Of a DNA stretch of 64,000 nt, positions 1 to 7,644 are shown one piece after another. The stretch spans positions 62,001-126,000 of the forward strand of contig JAJPHN010000029.1 in assembly GCA_021325235.1 (NCBI GenBank), given 5' to 3'. The position numbers were made by a program, and so were the translations under genes. The stretch's first letter is position 1. Each line of letters begins with the position of its first letter. The notes beneath the pieces were generated by a model. That model ran no database searches. It had not been told where the DNA came from and saw nothing but the letters and a program-made list of their open reading frames with translations. Source of the stretch: Terriglobia bacterium (lineage in GTDB: Bacteria > Acidobacteriota > Terriglobia > Bryobacterales > Bryobacteraceae).

Positions 1-1176
1 GCTCTTACCCGCAGTGACAAACCGGAGCTGTCGTTGGTCGGCTATTTTCGCAGCCATATCCGCGAGGGTCTGCTGCTCAGCGAGCAGGATCGTAAGCTGA
101 TCGAAGCGCATCTGCGCGATCCACGTTCCGTTTTTCTGCTCGTCCGCCCGTTTCAGATGGGCATTTCGATGGCTGCGTTTTTCTTCTGGGAAAACGGCCG
201 CCTGCAAACCGAGATCAGCGATCTGGAAGTGCCCCTTGTCGCGCTGGACGCCGGGCCGGCCCGGCCCTCCGCGGAACCAGCATCAGGCGAGCCGCTGGTT
301 TCTTCGGAGGCTTCCTCCGCTGGATCGGGAGCAGCAGTTGCAAAGGCGCCAGCACCCGCACTCGAGGTCGCTGCGCCATCTGCGGCCATCGAGGCGGCTG
401 TCCCGCTGACGCCGGAGCCGCCTGCGCCCATCGCGGAAACGCCAATAAGAGAAACGCCAGCTGTTCCTGTCCGGAATCGCTTTCCGCTACCAGCCCTCGC
501 GGCCGCGGTGCTGCTTGGGATTGCCGCTGCCTTGCTCGCCTATCTCTCTACCGGCGCATTCCGGCATGCGCCTGCCTCATCGAGCGTCGACCTGCAAGTC
601 AGCCGCCGTGCCGATGGGCAACTCGATCTGACCTGGAATCCGAACTCCCGCGATGCTGCTAGCGCGCGCTCGGGAAGTGTGTTCATCCACGACGGCGAGT
701 TGCGTCGCACCATCCCGCTCGATGCCGCCCAGCTCCACTCCGGCAGGATCGCCTATTTCCCGCAGAGCGACGACGTGCAGTTCCGGTTGGAGCTCGAAAC
801 CGCGCACAATCGCACCATCTCGGAATCTCTGCACGTATTCCCGCCATCGCCCGGCACTGCTCAACCGCGTCCGGTGGAAGCGATTGCCTCGTATCAGCCG
901 CCGCGTCCGCTGCATCAGGTCATGCCCAACGTCGAACTCCTGCAGCCGGTCGGCCTTGCTCAGGGAATGCAGGCTCGCGTCGAGGTGCTGGTCGATTCCA
1001 CCGGCCGCGTAACCTCCGCGGAAGCGCTAAAAGCCGGTACGACAGCCAATGAGAGTCTGGTAAATTCAGCCGTCTCCGCTGCGCGCCAGTGGACGTTTTC
1101 GCCGGCCACGCTCGATGGCAAACCGATTGACGCGCGGCACACGATCGTGTTCCAGTTCGATCGCTCGGTTCACTAA
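1..1176 (+). CDS. Membrane-anchored TonB-C domain protein, 5' end cut by window
   Basis: The frame is open from the first base, so the N-terminus lies outside the window. Seen: an N-terminal part (VGYFRSH, DPRSVFLLVRPF, AFFFWENG) resembling the end of JAB/MPN-like domains, a Pro/Ala/Glu-rich linker of about 75 residues, one strong transmembrane helix (LPALAAAVLLGIAAALLAYL), a beta-rich segment, and a C-terminal TonB-like domain (VEVLVDSTGRVTSAEAL, ARQWTFSPATLDGKP). Known: TonB-C domains contact TonB boxes of outer-membrane receptors; in acidobacteria they are often joined to unrelated cytoplasmic modules. Inferred: an inner-membrane protein with cytoplasmic N-terminus and periplasmic TonB-C. 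Whether it energises transport is unknown. TTG at 34 is probably not the true start, because the preceding 11 codons read on without a stop. Confidence 0.75.
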   Translation, partial: ALTRSDKPELSLVGYFRSHIREGLLLSEQDRKLIEAHLRDPRSVFLLVRPFQMGISMAAFFFWENGRLQTEISDLEVPLVALDAGPARPSAEPASGEPLVSSEASSAGSGAAVAKAPAPALEVAAPSAAIEAAVPLTPEPPAPIAETPIRETPAVPVRNRFPLPALAAAVLLGIAAALLAYLSTGAFRHAPASSSVDLQVSRRADGQLDLTWNPNSRDAASARSGSVFIHDGELRRTIPLDAAQLHSGRIAYFPQSDDVQFRLELETAHNRTISESLHVFPPSPGTAQPRPVEAIASYQPPRPLHQVMPNVELLQPVGLAQGMQARVEVLVDSTGRVTSAEALKAGTTANESLVNSAVSAARQWTFSPATLDGKPIDARHTIVFQFDRSVH

Positions 1177-1191
1177 GATCAGGCGCTGAAA

Positions 1192-1974
1192 TCAGCGCGT
1201 ATCAGCGATCAGCCAGGTGCCCCCACGTTTGACCAGAACATAAGTCATGTGCACGCCAGGACTCTGCTTTTCCGTGCCGTCTTCGAAGACCTGATCCACG
1301 CGGTGCAGGCATTCGACCATAGCGCGATCGCCCTCGATTTTGGGTGCGCTCACGGGATGAATCTGCATCTGAATCGAGCGCGCGGCCGCCAGCTCTTCTT
1401 TGAGCGTCCGGCGCGCCAGCCCGGGCCGCAGTGCGCGGATATCGTCCAGGTCTTTCGCGTTCCAGGCGCGCGAATATTTCGCCAGAACAGCGATCACGGC
1501 CTGCTCCTCCTCGGCCCTCTTCGCGCTGGCCAGCGCTGCGGACGTTCGCCGCGCGTCTACTGCGATTGCCGGGACGTTGCGAGCCGTCTCGATGACTGGG
1601 CGATCCGGCAGCAGGTTCGAGGCGCTCTCCGCGACGGAGGTATTTGCGCCGAGGATCGAGCTTACAAACTCGCTCTGGGAATTAGCGCCCGCATCTTTCA
1701 GCGATTCCGCTTTTGCTTCAAACCGCCGAACGCTGGGCTGCGGCTGATCCGGGCCGGCTTTGAACAGGGGAACATGCACCACGGTCGGCGCGATCGCGAT
1801 GTGCACACGCGTCTGACTGACCGCTTGCGCTGATTCGGGCGCATTACGGCTGGCGCTGGCGGCTGTAACGATCAGGGGCGACGAGGTGGCCCGCAAGCGA
1901 GTGATGAGCACGAGCGTTGCCGCGAAAGCAACCGCGAAGGTGGCCCAGAAAAGAGTTCGTGTCGCTCGCTGCAC
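1192..1974 (-). CDS. Exported or anchored protein with SnoaL-like C-terminal domain
   Basis: 260 residues. A hydrophobic helix near the N-terminus (LFWATFAVAFAATLVLI) is followed by a low-complexity linker of about 130 residues and a C-terminal alpha+beta domain of about 100 residues (VIAVLAKYSRAWNAKDLDDI through VLVKRGGTWLIADTR). That pattern matches SnoaL/NTF2-like folds, often used to bind small ligands or as a periplasmic module. The helix has no clear signal-peptidase site, so a membrane anchor is more likely than release. It converges on the preceding TonB-type gene with a gap of 15 bases. No catalytic residues can be assigned. Confidence 0.6.
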   Translation of the reverse strand: MQRATRTLFWATFAVAFAATLVLITRLRATSSPLIVTAASASRNAPESAQAVSQTRVHIAIAPTVVHVPLFKAGPDQPQPSVRRFEAKAESLKDAGANSQSEFVSSILGANTSVAESASNLLPDRPVIETARNVPAIAVDARRTSAALASAKRAEEEQAVIAVLAKYSRAWNAKDLDDIRALRPGLARRTLKEELAAARSIQMQIHPVSAPKIEGDRAMVECLHRVDQVFEDGTEKQSPGVHMTYVLVKRGGTWLIADTR

Positions 1975-2103
1975 AGCCGGAACGCATGAGAACCGGCCGC
2001 AACGGCACGATTCTTACCGCTGCCAGTATAACCCTCTCGGAACGGCTTGTGCGAAACGGTACCGAGAGTACTCGCGGCCCGAAAAATGATACAACCCAAC
2101 AAT

Positions 2104-2562
2104 ATGAACCTGTATCGAAATCCCCGCTTCATGCGCATCGGATTCAGCGTGCTGGGTCTGCTGGTCCCCTTGTTTCTCGCGAGCAGCAGTCCAGTTCGTG
2201 GGCAGGCCGTCGACTTCAAGCCGGGCATGCCGTTCAGCGACGGTTTCATAGCTGGCAAAATGCTGTTCGTCGCCGGCCAGCAGGGGCCCGGTTCCGACGG
2301 AAAAGTCGCGGCGCTCGACATCTCCACCCAAACGGAAAACACGATTGCAGCCATCGAGAAGATCGTGAAGAAAGCCGGCTTCGAGATGAGCGATATCAAG
2401 TCGGTGACCGTCTACATCACCGACCTGAATGATGTGCCGAAGATGAACGAAGTCTATAAGCGGCTCATGCCGAATCCGAAACCGGCTCGGGCCACGGTAC
2501 AGGTCGCGGGACTCATCGGCGGCGCCAAAATCGAGATTTCGGCTATCGCCGTGAAGCAATGA
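2104..2562 (+). CDS. Secreted RidA/YjgF-family protein
   Basis: 152 residues from ATG 2104. The first 33 residues form a signal peptide (GFSVLGLLVPLFLASSS then a cleavable VRGQA). The rest is a complete RidA/Rid7-like domain: LFVAGQQGPGSDGKV, MSDIKSVTVYITDL and PARATVQVAGL, which keeps the conserved Arg that binds the substrate carboxylate in RidA imine deaminases. Known: cytosolic RidA hydrolyses 2-aminoacrylate-type enamines. Exported members are common in acidobacteria and proteobacteria, and their substrate is unclear. ATG 2086 is an alternative start that adds six residues. TACAAC at 2090-2095 lies eight bases before ATG 2104 and could be a -10 box of a nearly leaderless transcript. Confidence 0.8.
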   Translation: MNLYRNPRFMRIGFSVLGLLVPLFLASSSPVRGQAVDFKPGMPFSDGFIAGKMLFVAGQQGPGSDGKVAALDISTQTENTIAAIEKIVKKAGFEMSDIKSVTVYITDLNDVPKMNEVYKRLMPNPKPARATVQVAGLIGGAKIEISAIAVKQ

Positions 2563-2602
2563 AGCCGAGGGTACGCGTCGTTCGAGTCCAGTTGTCTCAG
2601 AT

Positions 2603-3616
2603 TCAACCGGACGGGCAGGCCAGATAGCGGCGGTAGGCGTGGATGCCGTCGCGAACGTAGGATTCCAGCGCACGGCGGCCCTCTTCGGCGGCGCGCCAGT
2701 CATGTAACAGGCGGCGCCCGACGCGTGCGATGTCGAGCACGTCATCCACATTCGCTTTCCAGTCATCGGGAGCCCAGTCGATGGCATCGGAGACCACGGA
2801 GGGAACGCCTTCCGCCACGCCATCGGCAGTGACCATGTTGAAGGATTCCGTGTAGCTTGGCTGCAGCAGCAGATGCATGTGGGCGATCGTCTTGCGGAAG
2901 CTGGGCCAGGACTGCCAGCCCGTCAAATGAAGCTTCACGCCCGGCAGCCCGGTCAGCATTTCATGAACCGCCCCGAGCACTGTTTCACCGCCGCCTTCGG
3001 TACGTCCGCCCGACATCCAGAGTTCGAGCGAGGCGCGCAGATGACGCGCGATTTCAAGAGCCGCGCCGGCTGCGCTCATCAGGTTTTTGAGCGGGCGGGT
3101 TGCGCCGAAGACGCCGATGCGGAGAGTTCCGCCCGACCAGGGCTGCTGCCGCGCGGCGTGCTCCTGCAGCCAGTACAGATTGGGTAGATAGGCGCACGGT
3201 GCGCCGAAGCCGGATTCCACCCAGCGGCAGAAACGGCGGCTGTTTCCGGCCAGGTGCACGTTGGCGGTGCCAAGCTCGAGCTCCATCGTCTCGCGCACCA
3301 GCTTCACGCCGTTTCGATCAGCCTGCAAGAAGCCGACATTCGAATGGCAATTCACGGCGAATTCTGTTTCGGGGAAGTCGGTTGCGAGCGACTGCAGCTC
3401 GGCGGTCGGAATCCAGGGCGCAGCCACGATCACGTGATCTACGCGCTTGACCATGAGTTTCTGGCGCAGATCGGCGGCGCTCATCACCGGCCAGACGGCC
3501 GCATCGATACCTTCACGGCGCAGCACTTTCGCCGTGTTGATGGCCGCAACCCCCAGCCCGATATGGCTGATGTTGCGGAAAGCTGCGAAATTCTTGTAGG
3601 CGAGAACAACGTTCAC
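2603..3616 (-). CDS. Glycosyltransferase, GT-B type
   Basis: 337 residues, start GTG 3616 preceded by a strong Shine-Dalgarno (AGGAGG, 8-base spacing). Seen: an N-terminal Rossmann-like half (NISHIGLGVAAINTAKVLR; VDHVIVAAPWIPTAEL), a domain junction GVFGATRPLKNL, and a C-terminal half ending in LLLQPSYTESFNMVTADGVA, which corresponds to the nucleotide-sugar binding E-x7-E-like region of GT4-type enzymes. Donor and acceptor cannot be told from sequence. It stands alone, without other polysaccharide genes nearby. A long hairpin in the leader includes part of the Shine-Dalgarno (see the feature at 3627-3659). Confidence 0.75.
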   Translation of the reverse strand: MNVVLAYKNFAAFRNISHIGLGVAAINTAKVLRREGIDAAVWPVMSAADLRQKLMVKRVDHVIVAAPWIPTAELQSLATDFPETEFAVNCHSNVGFLQADRNGVKLVRETMELELGTANVHLAGNSRRFCRWVESGFGAPCAYLPNLYWLQEHAARQQPWSGGTLRIGVFGATRPLKNLMSAAGAALEIARHLRASLELWMSGGRTEGGGETVLGAVHEMLTGLPGVKLHLTGWQSWPSFRKTIAHMHLLLQPSYTESFNMVTADGVAEGVPSVVSDAIDWAPDDWKANVDDVLDIARVGRRLLHDWRAAEEGRRALESYVRDGIHAYRRYLACPSG

Positions 3617-3626
3617 CCCGGGGCCT

Positions 3627-3659
3627 CCTGATTTGGCAGCGTTCTGCTGCCGATTCAGG
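3627..3659 (-). promoter_or_regulatory. Leader hairpin touching the glycosyltransferase ribosome-binding site
   Basis: Arms 3627-3640 and 3646-3659 are complementary over 14 positions with two imperfect pairs and a 5-base loop; the core is GGCAGC/GCTGCC. In the minus-strand transcript the 3' arm ends in CAGG, which is the start of the AGGAGG Shine-Dalgarno for GTG 3616. Forming the stem would hide part of the ribosome-binding site. Regulation is an inference. Confidence 0.4.
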
Positions 3660-3792
3660 ATGATGGGGCGGCCAACGGCGTCGACCGCGAACGCGTCATA
3701 ACCCTTTCATGCGCCGATTGTTAGGCGATTTACCACTCTTGTGAACGGACTGCCTTGACGTCACTCGCCGTGCGGGCGCGAATCCGAAATCT

Positions 3793-4776
3793 TCAATTGT
3801 TTGAAGCTTCGCAACGGTTCTTGATCACCACCAGAATCGATTTCTGGATGCTTCGCATCACCGCGTCGGTCCAAAGTGAGGCGTAGCCGTTGAAGTTCGT
3901 CGAAAGGCGTTCGCGGCTCGCCAGATGCAGTACGGCTTCGTTCGGGCCGATCGATTCGATGCGATATTCGCCTGTCAGCACGTCGAAATAGGGGCCGCCA
4001 ATGGTTACATGACGGTCGAGCGTAGTTGGCGGAATATGCTCGGTGTCGGCCTTGATCGTGAAAGCGAGGAGACGATTCGGTTCCCAGCCGGTAACGGTTT
4101 CCAAGAACAGCAGACCGCGTTCAAAACTGGCGAGCCGGACACCGCCGATTCCTTCCCGAGATAGTGTCGCTTCTACCGGGCGCGGGAAGCCGATCGTTTG
4201 CGTCCAGCTCGGCGGCAGCTCAGCCGGCCGAATCGCACGAACGCGAGCGATGTTTTTCCAGATGACGTCCGGTTGCGCGTGGATGCGGATTTCGGTCTGA
4301 ACCGTCCGAATGTCGGTGGGTGCACTCGTAAGCACCTCGAGTTGCGGAAGCAGGATAGGCAGGAGTGCCACGCACAAAGCCGTCGAGCGGCGATGTTTGG
4401 CAGTTGAACCCCGTAGCAGCCAGCCGAGCAGGCCGCCTATAGTCGAAAGAACCAGCGCAAATGGCAGCATGAAGACCGCACAGATCGCTCCCTCGAGCAG
4501 GAAAAGCATGCAGATACCAATGCTCAGCAGAGTGGCGAGCCAGGCGCCGCCGATCGTGCTCGCGAGCGACGGCCGTTCCGCCTGCATCGAAATTGCAGAA
4601 ACGAAGCCAATCGATAAGGGCGCCGCAATCAGGTACGAAGCCGTCATGACGGCGCTTACATGCGAGGCGGGATTCAGGAATGGGATCGAATTTGCGAAGC
4701 GCACCAGAAGGCCGAAAAGCGCTCCCACAAAGGCGGCCCAGAGAAAGGCCAGCGCGGACCGCCAGCGCGGGCTCAC
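3793..4776 (-). CDS. Polytopic membrane protein with C-terminal SRPBCC-like domain
   Basis: 327 residues. The first 150 carry about four hydrophobic helices (ALAFLWAAFVGALFGLLV, YLIAAPLSIGFVSAI, WLATLLSIGICMLFLLEG, FALVLSTIGGLLGWLL). The rest (from TVQTEIRIHAQPDVIWKNI) reads as a START/SRPBCC ligand-binding fold with the typical start 'I.A.PD.IWK.I' and a terminal helix TDAVMRSIQKSILVVI. Start is GTG 4776, overlapping the stop of the response-regulator gene by four bases (GTGA), so the two are probably co-translated. The ligand is unknown. A role as an output or sensor partner of the regulator is inferred from coupling only. Confidence 0.65.
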   Translation of the reverse strand: MSPRWRSALAFLWAAFVGALFGLLVRFANSIPFLNPASHVSAVMTASYLIAAPLSIGFVSAISMQAERPSLASTIGGAWLATLLSIGICMLFLLEGAICAVFMLPFALVLSTIGGLLGWLLRGSTAKHRRSTALCVALLPILLPQLEVLTSAPTDIRTVQTEIRIHAQPDVIWKNIARVRAIRPAELPPSWTQTIGFPRPVEATLSREGIGGVRLASFERGLLFLETVTGWEPNRLLAFTIKADTEHIPPTTLDRHVTIGGPYFDVLTGEYRIESIGPNEAVLHLASRERLSTNFNGYASLWTDAVMRSIQKSILVVIKNRCEASNN

Positions 4777-5480
4777 GTGCGTAGATGCAAGCTGTTGTGA
4801 ATCGCGTAGAGCGCGAGCTCCAGGCGATCGGAAACGCCGATCTTATCGAAGACGTTATGCAGATGGTTCTTCACCGTTTGCTCGGTGATAAACATCTTCT
4901 CGGCGATCTCTTTATTCTTGTAGCCCTGGGCGATCAGGATAATAATTTCGCGCTCACGTTGGCTGAGCTGTGCGCGCTCGCGGGGCGTCTTGCCGTTACC
5001 CGGACCCATGGAAACCGATTCGCCGGGCGTGGCGAATTTGCGCATGACGGCCGCGGTGGTATTCGAGTCGAGCCAGATTTCACCCGCATTTACCTTGCGG
5101 ATGCTTTTTTCGATCAGCGGCGTCGGAGAATCCTTCGGCAGAACGCCCGAGCAGCCGAGCTTCATGGCTTCGATAAATTCCTCGCGGTGCTCAACCGCGG
5201 CAAACAGCAGCACTTTGCTCTTGGGGGAGCGTGTCTGAATACTGCGAATGACGGTTAATCCGTCGAGGCGCGGCAGCTTGATGTCCATGAAAACGACATC
5301 AGGCTCGAGCAGTGCCGCCTTTTCGACCGCATCCACGCCATCTGTCGCCTCGCCGACGATAGTGATCGCCGCATTTCCTGCAAGTACCTGGCGTAAACCT
5401 TCCAGCACAATCGGATAGCCATCCGCGACTAACACGCGGACGGGAACCGCCGAGGCCTGACTTTCTTCAATCTGCTGCAC
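4773..5480 (-). CDS. NarL/FixJ-type response regulator
   Basis: 235 residues. N-terminal receiver domain: acidic pocket near VLVADGYPIV, phospho-acceptor Asp in EPDVVFMDIKLPRLDG, and the conserved Lys in LPKDS. C-terminal LuxR-type helix-turn-helix: LSQREREIIILIAQGYKNKE then ITEQTVKNHLHNVFDKIGV, the DNA-recognition helix. Such proteins activate transcription as dimers after phosphorylation by a histidine kinase. No kinase is encoded nearby, so it is an orphan in this window. It precedes and overlaps the membrane SRPBCC gene. Confidence 0.92.
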   Translation of the reverse strand: MQQIEESQASAVPVRVLVADGYPIVLEGLRQVLAGNAAITIVGEATDGVDAVEKAALLEPDVVFMDIKLPRLDGLTVIRSIQTRSPKSKVLLFAAVEHREEFIEAMKLGCSGVLPKDSPTPLIEKSIRKVNAGEIWLDSNTTAAVMRKFATPGESVSMGPGNGKTPRERAQLSQREREIIILIAQGYKNKEIAEKMFITEQTVKNHLHNVFDKIGVSDRLELALYAIHNSLHLRT

Positions 5481-5610
5481 CGTTTACGAGGACCTTTTGC
5501 GCCGTTACCTTTGTACCAGTACGACAGGATTAAAACCCTGACTAAGGATTATAGTGCGGCGAGTCGGCAAATTCTCTAGCGCAATTTGGCCGCTCTCTAC
5601 AATGGAGCTT

Positions 5611-6783
5611 ATGCCCAAGCTGTCGATAAAGGATTTGGATCTGGCCGGAAAAACCGTTCTGATCCGGGTGGATTTCAACGTTCCGCTGAGCCGGGATGGC
5701 AAGGAAATTACCAGCGACAAACGGATTCGTGCTTCTTTACCGACCATACAATATGCGCTCGAGCACTCGGCAGGGGTCGTTCTGGCCAGCCATCTGGGAA
5801 GGCCGAAAGGCAAGCCCAATCCGGCCATGAGCCTCAAACCAGTGGCGGCGCGGCTTTCGGAATTGCTGGGGCGACCGGTCAAAATGGCTCCCGATTCGGT
5901 GGGCGAAGAAGTGCTCAAATTAAAGCCTGCGCCGGGCGAAGTGCTGCTGCTAGAAAATCTGCGTTTTCACCCGGAAGAAGAGGCCAACGATCCGGCTTTT
6001 TCGCGCCAGCTCGCGGCCATTGCGGACCTCTATATCAATGATGCTTTCGGTTCGGCCCACCGGGCGCACGCTTCGACGGTGGGGGTTGTGGCTGCTCTGC
6101 CGATTGCGGCAGCCGGCCTGCTGATGGACAAAGAGATCGAGTGGCTGACGCGAGCGACCAAAACTCCGGAGCATCCCTGCGTAGCCCTGCTCGGCGGCGC
6201 CAAGGTTTCCGACAAGATCGAAGTGATTCAAAACCTCATCAAAGTGGTCGATAAGCTGCTGATCGGAGGCGCCATGGCCTATACCTTCGCCCGCGCCGAA
6301 GGGAAGCCGACCGGCAAGTCGCTGGTGGAAGAAGACAAGATCGAGCTCGCGAAACAATTGATTCACGATCATCCCGATAAGCTCGTCTTTCCGGTGGATC
6401 ACGTAGTCGTCCGCGAGATCAAGCCCGGTGCGGCCCACGAAATCGTGACCGACATAGCGCCGGATCAGATCGCGGTCGATATCGGGCCGAAGACTATCGA
6501 AAAATATGCGCAGATCATCCGATCGGCTAAGACAGTCATCTGGAACGGGCCGATGGGCATTTTCGAAATGCCTCCGTTCGACCAGGGAACGGTGGCACTC
6601 GCCAGGGCGGTCGCCGAATCGGGCGCAATCTCGGTAGTGGGCGGCGGCGATTCGGAGAAAGCAATCAAGAGTGCCGGTGTCAGCGACAGGATCACGCATG
6701 TCTCGACCGGCGGCGGCGCTTCGCTCGAGTTTCTAGCGGGCATCGAACTTCCGGGTGTGGCAGCTTTGACGGATCGCGCGTGA
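5611..6783 (+). CDS. pgk: Phosphoglycerate kinase
   Basis: 390 residues, full family length. Catalyses 1,3-bisphosphoglycerate + ADP to 3-phosphoglycerate + ATP in the cytoplasm. Seen: RVDFNVPLSRDG (substrate Arg/Asp loop), SHLGRPKGK, ENLRFHPEEE, NDAFGSAHRAHAS, LLGGAKVSDKI, and the nucleotide-binding GGGDSEKAI near the C-terminus. ATG 5611 is chosen because the protein then begins MPKLSIKDLDL, like other Pgk; ATG 5602 would add three residues. A TACAAT box at 5598-5603 lies seven bases before the ATG. The gene ends in an overlap (GTGA) with the esterase gene, so the two are cotranscribed. gapA is not in the window. Confidence 0.96.
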   Translation: MPKLSIKDLDLAGKTVLIRVDFNVPLSRDGKEITSDKRIRASLPTIQYALEHSAGVVLASHLGRPKGKPNPAMSLKPVAARLSELLGRPVKMAPDSVGEEVLKLKPAPGEVLLLENLRFHPEEEANDPAFSRQLAAIADLYINDAFGSAHRAHASTVGVVAALPIAAAGLLMDKEIEWLTRATKTPEHPCVALLGGAKVSDKIEVIQNLIKVVDKLLIGGAMAYTFARAEGKPTGKSLVEEDKIELAKQLIHDHPDKLVFPVDHVVVREIKPGAAHEIVTDIAPDQIAVDIGPKTIEKYAQIIRSAKTVIWNGPMGIFEMPPFDQGTVALARAVAESGAISVVGGGDSEKAIKSAGVSDRITHVSTGGGASLEFLAGIELPGVAALTDRA

Positions 6784-7643
6784 GAGCGCCGATTCTCGCA
6801 GTACTTGGTTTTGTTCTCTTCATGAACATCGGTTTGCGCGCTGCCGAGCCGCTGACGATCCGGCTCTGGCCCGCTGGTGCGCCCGGACAGAAAGCGACCG
6901 CTGAGCCGGAGCGCGATCTGACGACTGCCAAAGATTCGCTCGTTGCGGGTAAGCCGGTGATTCGGCTCGGCAATGTTACTACACCGACGATTACGGTGTT
7001 TCGTGCGCCGAAAGAGCGCGAGAGCGGAGCTGCGGTGATCGTATTTCCGGGTGGCGGATACCACATTCTGGCGCTCGATCTCGAGGGCACAGAAGTTTGC
7101 CAGTGGCTCAACTCGATCGGAATCACCGCGGTTCTGCTGAAGTATCGTGTGCCCGAGCCGCCGGTCCAGCCGCGCTACGCCGAGCCGCTGCAGGATGCGC
7201 AACGCGCCATCACACTCGTGCGCTCGCATGCGAAAGAGTGGGGGCTGGATCCGAACCGCATCGGAGTCCTTGGATTTTCTGCCGGCGGCCATCTGGCAGC
7301 AATTTTGAGTAGGCAGCCGCGCGCGAGCGGAACGCGTCCCGATTTCACGCTGCTCATCTATCCGGCGTATCTTTCGGTGCGTGATGAAGGCGAGGAACTG
7401 GCGCCGGAAGTGAACGTTACGCACGACAATCCGCCCGTGTTTCTGGTGCAGACCGAAGACGATCACTTATTCGTGGGCGGCAGCCTGCTTTACTACCGGG
7501 CGTTGAAGAATGCCGGCGTCCCCGGCGAAATGCACCTGTACAGCAGCGGGGGGCACGGCTACGGACTGCGCGCCACCGACAAGCCGATAACGCACTGGCC
7601 GGCGCTGGCCGAAACCTGGCTGGCGGACGTGGCCGGGAAGTAG
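6780..7643 (+). CDS. Secreted alpha/beta-hydrolase (acetylxylan esterase / BD-FAE-like)
   Basis: 287 residues with a signal peptide (ILAVLGFVLFMNIGLRAAE). Seen: oxyanion-hole region VIVFPGGGYHILA, nucleophile elbow GFSAGGH, acid in VQTEDDHLF and base in SSGGHGYGL, giving a complete Ser-Asp-His triad. This pattern is typical of the bifunctional feruloyl/acetylxylan esterase-like hydrolases (COG0657) that deacetylate plant polysaccharides. The exact substrate is inferred. Start GTG 6780 overlaps the pgk stop by four bases. It converges on the TonB receptor gene with a one-base gap. Confidence 0.8.
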   Translation: MRAPILAVLGFVLFMNIGLRAAEPLTIRLWPAGAPGQKATAEPERDLTTAKDSLVAGKPVIRLGNVTTPTITVFRAPKERESGAAVIVFPGGGYHILALDLEGTEVCQWLNSIGITAVLLKYRVPEPPVQPRYAEPLQDAQRAITLVRSHAKEWGLDPNRIGVLGFSAGGHLAAILSRQPRASGTRPDFTLLIYPAYLSVRDEGEELAPEVNVTHDNPPVFLVQTEDDHLFVGGSLLYYRALKNAGVPGEMHLYSSGGHGYGLRATDKPITHWPALAETWLADVAGK

Positions 7644-7644
7644 C

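Noticed and set aside
2563-2602. GTTCGAGTCC resembling a tRNA T-arm
   Set aside because: No acceptor, D or anticodon stems fit in the space between the flanking genes.
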